64,000 nucleotides of DNA from Microbulbifer bruguierae (GTDB lineage: Bacteria > Pseudomonadota > Gammaproteobacteria > Pseudomonadales > Cellvibrionaceae). The position numbers and the translations under genes were made by a program. The stretch spans positions 2,490,501 to 2,554,500 of the forward strand of contig NZ_CP118605.1 of NCBI RefSeq assembly GCF_029869925.1, written 5' to 3'. Below are positions 17,689 through 25,535 of the stretch, piece by piece. Position 1 is the stretch's first letter. Each line of letters opens with the position of its first letter. The notes beneath the pieces were generated by a model. It did no database searches, had not been told where the DNA came from, and saw only the letters and a list, made by a program, of their open reading frames with translations.

Positions 17689-19938
17689 ATGAACCGAAAC
17701 AAGAAACCGAATTTTCCTCTTTCCACCCTGGCCTGTGTTATTTCCGCTTTCGCCCTGCAGGCTCAGGCACAGCAAAACACACAACTGGAGGAAGTGATCG
17801 TCACGGCGCAGAAGCGCACACAGGCGATCCAGGATGTGCCGCTGACCGTCAGCAGCCTGGATGGCGATACCCTGAATGAACTGGGTATCGATCGCTTCGA
17901 CAGCCTGTCTGACCTGGTTCCGGGTCTTGTGGTGCAGCAGCAGAGCGTGAACAACAACGGTTATGTGATCCGCGGTATCACCTCCGACGACGGCAGCGCG
18001 CCGGGGGCGGCGCGGGTGTCGGTGTACCTGAACGGCACCGATGTTTCCCGCTCGCGCACTTCCTATTTCGAGGTGTACGACATGGAGCGCATCGAGGTGG
18101 TGAAGGGCCCACAGGCCACCCTGTTCGGTACGGCCGCTTCCATCGGTGCGATGAGCTTTATTACCGCCAGGCCGCAGCAGGAATTTGCCTCGTCTCTAAC
18201 CGTGGGCGCCGGCAATTTCGAACTGCGCAAGCTGGAGGGGATGCTGACCGGCGGCAATGAAACCGTTCAGGGCCGCCTGGCGTTCGTCACCCGCGAGCGC
18301 GCGGGCTATGTGGAAAACACCAGCGGCGAGGCGGACCTGAACGGCTACGAGCGCGAGGCCATTCGTCCCAGTCTGCGATTCACCCCCAGCGACGACCTCA
18401 CCATCGACCTTGTCTACAACTACGACAAGGCCAGTGACCCGGGCACGGCTTTTGTCAGCCAGGACGTTCTGTTTACCGATAACGCCGCGCTGAGCGTACC
18501 GGACAACAATGTGCTGGGCATGAACGATATCGGCGTGGAGCGCACGGTGAAGGATTTCAATGCGACCCTGAGCTGGGAACTGGGCAACGAGCTGTCGCTC
18601 ACCTATATCGGCGCGCAGCGGGAACACGATTCTCTGGAAGCCTTTGATGCGGACGGCACCGGTTTCGAGATGCTGAACTTTTCCGAACTGGCCAGCGGCG
18701 ACCAGTCCAGCCACGAGCTGCGCCTGAACTTCAGCGGCGAGCGTATCAATGGCTTTGTGGGTGCGAGCTATTTCGAGGAAGACGCGACGCAGTTTGTCGG
18801 CTTTGCCACCGAAGAGGGGACTTTCCTCAGCTGCGCGGGTGCGCTCTCGGGTATCGGTATTACGGGTTGCAACGCAGACAGCACCGCGCTGCTGACTGGC
18901 GGCACCCTCACTGCGCTGGCCTACGAAAGCTATTACGCTAACGGCGCCGACAACAGCAGCCTCAATCTGTTTGTCGATGTCTCTTACCAAGTGACCCCGC
19001 AACTGGAAGCCACCGTGGGCGCCCGTCTGGTGCGCGAGAAGCGTGAATCCAGTTACACCAGTGCCCTGCCGGTTTCCCAGATCCGGGCTTCCCAGGGGAT
19101 GATGACTGACCTGTTCTTTGGCCTGGCCCTCAACACCGACGGCGAGATGATCCGCGGGGACTCCGATAATTCCGCAGTGCTGCCGCGCTTCAACCTGCTG
19201 TATACCCTGAACGACAACGTGAACCTGTACGGCACCCTCTCCAAAGGTGAGCGCTCGGAGGTGATCGACATGTCGTCCGGACTCGAAAACCTGATTCCGG
19301 CGGAAGAGATCGACAACTACGAACTGGGTATCAAGGGCCGCCTCGCGGGCACACCACTGGATTATGCGGTGGCCGCCTTCTACCAGAACTACGATAACTT
19401 CCAGGTGAATGTGGTCGACCAGGACAGCGGCCAGACCCGCACGGAAAATGCCGGTTCTGCCACCAACACCGGCCTCGAGGCGGAACTGCGCTGGAGTGCC
19501 ACGGAAAACCTGCAGCTGCTGGCGAATATGGCCTACATCGATGCGGGTATCGACGATGATTCCGGCAACGGTACCTACGCCGGCAACCAGTTCCGCCTGC
19601 AGCCGGAGCTGACCGGTGCCCTCAGCTATCTCTATGAAACAGCCATCAGCAACAGCCTGCTGTTTACCAGCAGCGGCAGCTGGAGTTATCGCTCTTCGGT
19701 GTACTTCGACATCGCCAACCAGTTTGAGGAAGACGCGGTAGACCTGCTCAACCTGCGCGCCGGTATCGCCGCCAGCGACCGCAACTGGGCACTGACCCTG
19801 GCAGCCAGCAATCTGCTGGACGAGGAGTACATCATGGATGCGGGCAATACCGGTTCTTCCTTCGGCTACCCCACCTATATCCAGGGTGCGCCGCGTACCT
19901 TGAGCCTGGAGTTCAGCAAGCGCTTCGGGGCGTTTTGA
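17689..19938 (+). CDS. TonB-dependent receptor
   Basis: A 749-residue receptor. Signal peptide about 1-28 (ends LQAQAQ). TonB-box/plug start QLEEVIVTAQKRTQAIQDVP at about 32-51. The plug shows YVIRGITSDDGS and IEVVKGPQATLFGTAASIGA, where the usual N-T/S-T-G-G is replaced by T-A-A-S-I-G. The protein ends EFSKRFGAF. It begins 150 bases after the HupE/UreJ gene and may share its regulation; repeated pairing of receptor with DUF3604, PPIase and HupE would suggest one uptake system (inference). Ligand not predictable from sequence. Confidence 0.93.
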   Translation: MNRNKKPNFPLSTLACVISAFALQAQAQQNTQLEEVIVTAQKRTQAIQDVPLTVSSLDGDTLNELGIDRFDSLSDLVPGLVVQQQSVNNNGYVIRGITSDDGSAPGAARVSVYLNGTDVSRSRTSYFEVYDMERIEVVKGPQATLFGTAASIGAMSFITARPQQEFASSLTVGAGNFELRKLEGMLTGGNETVQGRLAFVTRERAGYVENTSGEADLNGYEREAIRPSLRFTPSDDLTIDLVYNYDKASDPGTAFVSQDVLFTDNAALSVPDNNVLGMNDIGVERTVKDFNATLSWELGNELSLTYIGAQREHDSLEAFDADGTGFEMLNFSELASGDQSSHELRLNFSGERINGFVGASYFEEDATQFVGFATEEGTFLSCAGALSGIGITGCNADSTALLTGGTLTALAYESYYANGADNSSLNLFVDVSYQVTPQLEATVGARLVREKRESSYTSALPVSQIRASQGMMTDLFFGLALNTDGEMIRGDSDNSAVLPRFNLLYTLNDNVNLYGTLSKGERSEVIDMSSGLENLIPAEEIDNYELGIKGRLAGTPLDYAVAAFYQNYDNFQVNVVDQDSGQTRTENAGSATNTGLEAELRWSATENLQLLANMAYIDAGIDDDSGNGTYAGNQFRLQPELTGALSYLYETAISNSLLFTSSGSWSYRSSVYFDIANQFEEDAVDLLNLRAGIAASDRNWALTLAASNLLDEEYIMDAGNTGSSFGYPTYIQGAPRTLSLEFSKRFGAF

Positions 19939-19965
19939 TCCCGAGCCAGAGCGAAACCGGTAACA

Positions 19966-19995
19966 GTAAGCCAGCGCATCTATGCACTGGCTTAC
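19966..19995 (+). terminator. Terminator-like hairpin after receptor gene
   Basis: GTAAGCCAG...GCAT pairs with ATGC...CTGGCTTAC with one internal mismatch, 28 bases after the receptor stop. The following sequence is TTATT rather than a clean U-run, so efficiency is doubtful. Confidence 0.55.
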
Positions 19996-20255
19996 TTATT
20001 CACAGACTGCCAAAACCGATTGGGCAAAAACACTTTATCCACAAGTTTTTTGCCCACAGCTTCTCGGGACAGACCTGTGCATATCTACTGGATATCCCGA
20101 CGCAGCCCAGCAACCGCGTCCATCTCGTGGCCGCGGTCGAAATTGCGTCACTTTTACTGCACCCACCGAATTCACACCAGCCAATTCACACCAGGCGATG
20201 CACGATGCGGTGGCTATCCACGGCAACAAACTCGGGGCTGTCGATGTTATCCACA
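19996..20255 (+). promoter_or_regulatory. Cluster of three DnaA-box 9-mers
   Basis: TTATTCACA at 19996-20004 and TTATCCACA at 20035-20043 and 20247-20255 all fit the TTATNCACA consensus on the same strand. The third lies inside the 3' end of phoD. No replication gene is nearby, so an origin is unlikely; a DnaA-binding or titration site, or coincidence, are the options. Confidence 0.35.
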
Positions 20256-21877
20256 AAGTTCCACTCGGCTTCCACCCCATCGCGACGGAAGGTCAGCGCC
20301 ATATAGCCACGCTGGTGCAGGTTGCAGTATTGCAGCTCGTCCACCAGTACCGGCATGCCCGCAGCCAGCTCGGTCGCGGCTTTCCCGTTCAGCTTCAGAT
20401 AGGTTTCCATACCCGGCGAGGTCACACTCGGGGTCGCGAACTCCACCCCCACCATGTCTCCCCTGACGTCGTGCAGGTGGGAGTACCAGGCGTTGTGGGT
20501 ATCCCCCGCCACCACCACCAGGTTTTTGCCCAGACCTTTTACCTGTTCGTACACAGCTTCGCGCTCTACCGCATAGCCATCCCAGGCATCGAGGTTGTAG
20601 GGCACTACCTTTTCCAGGCGTGCGCGCTGTTGGTCAGTGATCGGCTTGCCCTGCAAACTGGCCGCCTTGAGACCGATCAATTCTGCGGTGAGGTCCGGAC
20701 TACCGCCCCGGTGAAAGCTGTTCATCATTTCTGTCGGCAGCAACATCTTGCCCATCAACACCTGCTGACCCAGTAATTGCCAGTGGCCGGTGGACGCGCT
20801 GAGGGTTTCCTGTAGCCACTGCAGTTGCGGTTTGCCCAGCAGCGAACGGGCGGGATCTGCCAGGGCGGCAGAGAAGGCATGACCGTCGAAATTGCCTTCG
20901 CGGTCCATAAAGCTCTGGAAATCAATTTGCTGATCGCGACCAACCACCCGGGTATCCAGCATATGCAGGTCCAGCAGGTCGCCGAAACTGAAGCTGCGGT
21001 AGATCTGTGGATTGCGCTCGCCCATGGGCGGGCGGATCGGCAGCCACTCGTAATAGGCCTGCACGGCGGCGACGCGGCGGGCAAAGAAGTCACCTTCGTC
21101 AGCACTGTGATTCTGCGCGCCGGCCTTCCAGGTATCGTTCGCGATTTCGTGGTCGTCCCACACCGCAATAAACGGCGCAGCGGCGTGCAGTGCCTGTAAT
21201 CCCTGGTCCGTGCGGTAGAGGGCGTAGCGCTTGCGGTAATCGGTGAGGGTATAGAGTTCGCCGCGGTTATCTTCCGGCAGCGCGCGGTCAATTTCCGCAG
21301 AGCGCTCTGTAGCGTAACCACCCTGTTCGTACTCGTAGATGTAATCACCGAGATGCAACACCGCATCCCAATCGCCCCGGTCGGCGGCCAGCTGATACGC
21401 ATTGAAATAACCCGCCGGGTAGTTGGAGCAGGAGAATACCGCGAGCTTCAGCTGTTCTATGCCCGCTTCCGGCAATGTCTTGGTGCGCCCTACCGGGCTC
21501 TGCTCGCTGGCGCCAATAAAGCGGTAGTAATACGCAGTGTTTGGCTGCAGTCCCTGCACGTCGACCTTGACCGTGTAATCCCGCGCGAGATCGGTTTCCG
21601 CGCCACCGCGGCGGACGATCTCGCTGAATTCAAGATCGCTGGAGAGCTCCCAGGTCACCCGCGTCGGCCCGGTGGGCTCAGTGCCCGCTGCCGGTGTCGC
21701 GCGGGTCCACAGGATCACCGCGTCCTGCTGCGGGTCGCCACTGGCTACGCCGTGCTCGAACGCCACCTCGGAGGGCAATTGCGGCCGGGTCATGGCCTGC
21801 AATGGTGTGGAGACGGCCACGCCGCCGGCAGCCGCGAGTGCGGTCTGGATGAAATTGCGTCGGGTAAATTGGCGCAT
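20186..21877 (-). CDS. phoD: PhoD-type alkaline phosphatase/phosphodiesterase
   Basis: A 563-residue Tat-exported enzyme. The twin-arginine motif TRRNFIQTAL is at 5-14. An N-terminal Fn3-like PhoD_N domain (about 38-135) is followed by the catalytic domain with VFSCSNYPAGY (metal-ligating Cys near 150), LHLGDYIYEYEQGG (174-187), WDDHEIANDTWK (240-251) and GDTHNAWYSHLHD near the C-terminus. The family hydrolyses phosphomono- and diesters in the periplasm using Ca/Fe. Start ATG 21877 has an AGGGGGGATC-type ribosome-binding site. It is divergent from the CAP-family gene. No Pho box could be assigned with confidence. Confidence 0.93.
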   Translation of the reverse strand: MRQFTRRNFIQTALAAAGGVAVSTPLQAMTRPQLPSEVAFEHGVASGDPQQDAVILWTRATPAAGTEPTGPTRVTWELSSDLEFSEIVRRGGAETDLARDYTVKVDVQGLQPNTAYYYRFIGASEQSPVGRTKTLPEAGIEQLKLAVFSCSNYPAGYFNAYQLAADRGDWDAVLHLGDYIYEYEQGGYATERSAEIDRALPEDNRGELYTLTDYRKRYALYRTDQGLQALHAAAPFIAVWDDHEIANDTWKAGAQNHSADEGDFFARRVAAVQAYYEWLPIRPPMGERNPQIYRSFSFGDLLDLHMLDTRVVGRDQQIDFQSFMDREGNFDGHAFSAALADPARSLLGKPQLQWLQETLSASTGHWQLLGQQVLMGKMLLPTEMMNSFHRGGSPDLTAELIGLKAASLQGKPITDQQRARLEKVVPYNLDAWDGYAVEREAVYEQVKGLGKNLVVVAGDTHNAWYSHLHDVRGDMVGVEFATPSVTSPGMETYLKLNGKAATELAAGMPVLVDELQYCNLHQRGYMALTFRRDGVEAEWNFVDNIDSPEFVAVDSHRIVHRLV

Positions 21878-22136
21878 CCCCTGATCCCCCCTGGTAATTG
21901 AGTTTGACCACTCAGCCTAGGGAAAAGTTATGACAGGAAAACGAACATACATTTAACTTCGCTGATTACTGGCCACTGCATTACCTGGCCCCCGGCGCAT
22001 GTTCGCGGCCAGACCATCAACCGACAGGTACGCCAGCTTGGTGGCAGCGGCTACTTGAAGTCCTTGTGAACGTGGATCCGGCCATGTACGGCAATACCAT
22101 TTGCCAAATGGCCAATTCCACCGGGAGGACGATCCT

Positions 22137-22769
22137 GTGAAAACCTCATTCAGCATACGGGCAGGTTTAATGGCAATCGCCATCTGTCTGAGCGCTCACA
22201 CCTCAGCTGCCAGCGAGCCTGAATGCGGTGCGCCAGGGGAATGCCTGGCGCTGGACCTGCACAACCAGGTGCGCAAAGACCTGAACGCCGGACGCCTTCC
22301 CAACAGCCCACAACCCAGCCCGCCAGTGGCCATGCTGGTCTACGACCGGGCACTCGCGCGCACCGCTTACCAGTGGTCCGCTACCCAGTGCAGCGGGCGG
22401 CGAGGGCACAATGACCAGCGGCGCGCGCACTTTATCGCCAACGGCGGCAACCCGGCGCACCCCTGGGTGGGAGAAAACCTCTATTTCGCCAGCGAGTCAC
22501 TTTCCGACACCGACGCCCTCACCCGCGCCGTCGCCGCCTGGGCAACAGAAGCGAGGGACTATCGCTACCAACCCTTTAAGGTGATGAAGACCGGCCATTA
22601 CAGCCAGCTAATCTGGAATACGATCGATACGATTGAAAACGGCAAGAAGGTACCGCGCGCGGTCGGCTGTGGAGTCTACCGCTGTGAAAAAGGCCGCTAC
22701 CGAACCATCGTGACCTGCAACTATGCCCCGGGCGGCAATATTCACGGTGTAGTGCCCTACCGTATATAA
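22137..22769 (+). CDS. Secreted CAP-superfamily (SCP/PR1-like) protein
   Basis: A 210-residue protein. GTG 22137 is the start because GGGAGGA lies about 8 bases upstream and a signal peptide follows directly (MKTSFSIRAGLMAIAICLSA). The CAP domain shows LDLHNQVRKDLNAG (about 38-51), WSATQCSGRRGHNDQ, WVGENLYFAS, GHYSQLIWNT (about 160-169), VGCGVYRC and CNYAPGGNIHG. The His and Glu residues of the CAP cavity are kept. Several cysteines suggest disulfides. Bacterial CAP proteins are mostly of unknown role. It is the last gene before the defence island. Confidence 0.92.
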   Translation: MKTSFSIRAGLMAIAICLSAHTSAASEPECGAPGECLALDLHNQVRKDLNAGRLPNSPQPSPPVAMLVYDRALARTAYQWSATQCSGRRGHNDQRRAHFIANGGNPAHPWVGENLYFASESLSDTDALTRAVAAWATEARDYRYQPFKVMKTGHYSQLIWNTIDTIENGKKVPRAVGCGVYRCEKGRYRTIVTCNYAPGGNIHGVVPYRI

Positions 22770-22923
22770 ACAGGCAATATTTCATCCCCGCGAATCTAAC
22801 GGGGGCTTGCTATCCGAGTTCTATTTTTACCTAGCAATATTACGGAGCCATAGAGCCGAACTTGGGCACAACACCTGAATTCACAGTGCGAATTTTCCCA
22901 GCCAATTTATCCTGGGTCTTTAC

Positions 22924-22951
22924 TTGATACTCGCAAAAGACGCACTATTAT
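22924..22951 (+). promoter_or_regulatory. Predicted promoter of Nmad2-Nmad3-mrr
   Basis: TTGATA (22924-22929), a 16-base spacer and TATTAT (22946-22951) form a good sigma-70-type promoter, 43 bases before the first gene of the defence island. Confidence 0.5.
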
Positions 22952-22994
22952 CGCTTCCGACAACGCCAATAAATAAAACAAAAGGCAATTGAGA

Positions 22995-23711
22995 ATGCGG
23001 CTCTTCAGTTATAAACAGACCCACGATACAGGCTTTGCCCCCAATCCATTTGGCTTAACGCTGACACTGGCGACTTGTAAACCATTAATCCGTAAGCACA
23101 AGCATGTCGGAGACTGGATTGCAGGCTTTACTTCGATCGAGCTCTCGGGAACGGCGGTAGGCGAAGAACGATTGATTTACTTGATGCGAGTGGGAGAAAA
23201 GTTAGCCATTGCTGATTATTTCCACGACCCACGTTTTGCAGACAAAATCCCACAACTTGGTCGCAGGGGCGCCGAATACAAGGCAGGCGATAACATCTAT
23301 CGCCCCCTTGGGCCTGGAGCGGTATTACCGGAACAGTTCGAACAGCTGGAAAACCCCAATCATTGGGCGGGCAACGGCCCCAGCCAATTTGATTTACTAC
23401 GAGATCTCTCTGGTCGATCTGTATTGATCGCGGATGAATTTTACTATTTCGGCCGCAATGCAATCGCCCTACCCTTTGATGTAAGACCGGCGGTTCCACG
23501 AGGGCAGTCAGGTGCCGGCAAACTTTCCAGTGAAGCGCTGGCACAACGCTGCGTAGATTACATCCGCAAGCACTATAAGCCGGGACGACATGGAGTCCCC
23601 CATCAATGGCCCGAAGACACCAATAGCTGCGGTATAAAATCCTGCAGCGCGGCCAAGCCAGTCTCTCCACAAAAACCAAGAGCATCACGAGCGACATGCG
23701 GCTCATCTTAA
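22995..23711 (+). CDS. Nmad2-family putative nucleotide-modification protein
   Basis: A 238-residue protein. ATG 22995 is preferred over TTG 22989 because AAAGGC then sits at a proper distance. The N-terminus RLFSYKQTHDTGFAPNPFG, LTLATCKPLIRKHKHVGDW and IAGFTSIEL match what I know of nucleotide-modification-associated domain 2. The family was predicted from its linkage to restriction and base-modification genes; no biochemistry is known to me. Its 3' end overlaps the Nmad3 start by 16 bases. With mrr downstream the three genes form one operon. The last 45 residues (Ser/Pro/Lys-rich) look less conserved. Confidence 0.82.
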   Translation: MRLFSYKQTHDTGFAPNPFGLTLTLATCKPLIRKHKHVGDWIAGFTSIELSGTAVGEERLIYLMRVGEKLAIADYFHDPRFADKIPQLGRRGAEYKAGDNIYRPLGPGAVLPEQFEQLENPNHWAGNGPSQFDLLRDLSGRSVLIADEFYYFGRNAIALPFDVRPAVPRGQSGAGKLSSEALAQRCVDYIRKHYKPGRHGVPHQWPEDTNSCGIKSCSAAKPVSPQKPRASRATCGSS

Positions 23712-24550
23712 GCCGTAAGGGCTTCGACTCTTCCGCGGGCGGCTGCCCCAGCCCAATACTGCCCGACGGCCGTTTGTGCAGCCTGCCCATTCCCGATAAG
23801 CAGTCACCCTGGCGTTATTGCGATATCACTGTGAATGGAGAAAACGCGGGTAAACTGGTTACTGATTTAACCGGCGAGGCCAAGCGCGCCGGTCATTTCG
23901 CTCATATCGACCCGGATGTGGATCGCAGAGCGCTACCGCGCGATGCCAACTGGCGCGGTCTGCTGGGGCAGGACAGCACGGCACAGGCGCACCTGCGCAA
24001 CCAGGGGGTAACGGTCGGCGACCTGTTTCTGTTCTTTGGACTCTTCCGGCCCGTTGAAGACGCCGATGGCCGCTGGCAGTTTATAAAAGCCGAACCAGCC
24101 CGCCATATTATCTGGGGATGGTTACAGGTGGGCGCGGTGTATTCGGTGTCCAAGCTTGCTCCAGCGGCCCTACCCTGGGCGCGCTACCACCCCCATTTTT
24201 CCGGCGAGCGTGGCCCGCTCAATACCCTCTATGAAGCGAGCCAGGAACTATCGCTGCCCAATGGCAATCGGCCCGAAGTGAGCGGCTACGGCATCTTCAA
24301 CCACTACCAGCCAGCGCGACAGCTCAGCGCGCAAGAAAGTCGCAAACCGAGCCAGTGGCGCTTGCCCCAGGCTTTTTATCCACCCTCAATGGAAGCCGCG
24401 TTAACCTATCACCAGAAGCCGGAACGCTGGCAATTGGAAGAAAATCACTGCCGGTTAAATTCCGCGGCACGCGGACAAGAATTTGTATTGGATACCGAAA
24501 AGTACCCAGAGATACACCCGTGGCTAGCGTCACTATTTACCAACGAATAA
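23696..24550 (+). CDS. Nmad3-family putative nucleotide-modification protein
   Basis: A 284-residue protein starting at ATG 23696 inside the end of the Nmad2 gene. The N-terminus MRLILSRKGFDSSAGGCPSP and the following LCSLPIPDKQSP are the Nmad3 hallmark. Further conserved-looking blocks are HIDPDVDRRALPR, GVTVGDLFLFFGLFRPVE, HIIWGWLQVGAVY and a late FHN/F-x-P region around 200-250. The family is predicted to act in nucleic-acid modification. The mrr gene follows after 13 bases, so a shared transcript is likely. A role in marking host DNA or recognising marked phage DNA is inference. Confidence 0.82.
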   Translation: MRLILSRKGFDSSAGGCPSPILPDGRLCSLPIPDKQSPWRYCDITVNGENAGKLVTDLTGEAKRAGHFAHIDPDVDRRALPRDANWRGLLGQDSTAQAHLRNQGVTVGDLFLFFGLFRPVEDADGRWQFIKAEPARHIIWGWLQVGAVYSVSKLAPAALPWARYHPHFSGERGPLNTLYEASQELSLPNGNRPEVSGYGIFNHYQPARQLSAQESRKPSQWRLPQAFYPPSMEAALTYHQKPERWQLEENHCRLNSAARGQEFVLDTEKYPEIHPWLASLFTNE

Positions 24551-24563
24551 TCATCAATAGACT

Positions 24564-25502
24564 ATGACGATTCCAAAATACGATGAAATCATCCCCCATG
24601 CGCTGCGCTACCTAGCGGAGCATGGCGAGACCCGTTACCGCGATCTTGAACAACCGCTTGCTGCTTATTTCGGGCTCACACAGGAAGAGTTGGAAAAGCC
24701 CTACGCGTCTGGCAACGGCACCGTTTTCTTGGACCGTATCTCCTGGGCGCTGAGCTATCTCAATATGGCCAACCTGGTGGAAAAGCCGGGGCGCGGCATC
24801 TACAAGGCGGCGCCGGCCGCAGAGTCTTATCTTGAAGACGACATGGCGTTGCGCACCTTTGTACGGCAAAAGGCCGCGGAGCACACTGCGAGGAAGCAGC
24901 GCGAGCGCGAGCAAGGTGAAGTGAGCGACGCAGGCCCCATGCTTACCGAGTCGGCCGAGCACCTCACGCCGCTAGACACCCTCAACGCCGCCTTTGACGC
25001 CATCCGCACGGAAACACTGGAAAACATTCTGGATACCATCCTCTCCAAGTCACCCTATGAGCTGGAGAAGTTGGTGGTGAAGTTACTGGGACGTATGGGT
25101 TACGGCGGCCAGATCAAGGATTCCGGACAGGTCACCCAGGCGAGTAATGACGGCGGTATCGACGGCATTATCAAAGAGGACGTGCTCGGCTTTGGCCGCG
25201 TGCATATTCAAGTAAAACGCTACGCCCGTGATAACAGCGTGGGGCGTGAAGATATTCAGGGCTTTGTCGGCGCGCTGGCGGTGGCGCAATCTAACAAGGG
25301 CGTGTTTATTACCACGTCCCGATTCACTAGCGGTGCCAAGGAATATGCCCGCAGCCTTAACGGCAGCACTCATGTGGTGCTAATCGATGGGATGGAATTG
25401 GCCCGCTATATCTACGATTACGGGCTGGGCATGCAGGTGGAACAGGTGATCGAACTGAAAAAACTGGACGCCGATTTCTGGGATGAAATGAAAGACGCCT
25501 AA
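24564..25502 (+). CDS. mrr: Mrr-type restriction endonuclease
   Basis: A 312-residue protein. The N-terminal winged-helix Mrr_N domain (about 1-90) carries ALRYLAEHGETRYRDLEQPL and WALSYLNMANLVEKPGRGIY. A charged linker (about 100-130) leads to the PD-(D/E)xK catalytic domain: ELEKLVVKLLGRMGYGG (E169-type helix), NDGGIDGIIKED (D200) and VHIQVKRYA (Q216, K218). Mrr enzymes cut modified or foreign DNA. It closes the Nmad2-Nmad3-mrr operon and is convergent with hsdR, with a hairpin on its stop codon. All catalytic residues appear intact. Confidence 0.94.
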   Translation: MTIPKYDEIIPHALRYLAEHGETRYRDLEQPLAAYFGLTQEELEKPYASGNGTVFLDRISWALSYLNMANLVEKPGRGIYKAAPAAESYLEDDMALRTFVRQKAAEHTARKQREREQGEVSDAGPMLTESAEHLTPLDTLNAAFDAIRTETLENILDTILSKSPYELEKLVVKLLGRMGYGGQIKDSGQVTQASNDGGIDGIIKEDVLGFGRVHIQVKRYARDNSVGREDIQGFVGALAVAQSNKGVFITTSRFTSGAKEYARSLNGSTHVVLIDGMELARYIYDYGLGMQVEQVIELKKLDADFWDEMKDA

Positions 25503-25513
25503 TAAGGCGTCTT
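25492..25513. terminator. Hairpin between mrr and hsdR
   Basis: AAGACGCC (25492-25499) pairs with GGCGTCTT (25506-25513) around TAATAA, overlapping the mrr stop codon. The two operons converge here; a bidirectional terminator is likely, though the T-runs are short. Confidence 0.55.
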
Positions 25514-25535
25514 CATCCAGCGGAAATGGAACAAC

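Noticed and set aside
19996..20255. Chromosomal origin of replication
   Set aside because: DnaA boxes are present but no AT-rich unwinding region or dnaA/dnaN/gidA-type neighbour is seen, and one box is inside phoD.
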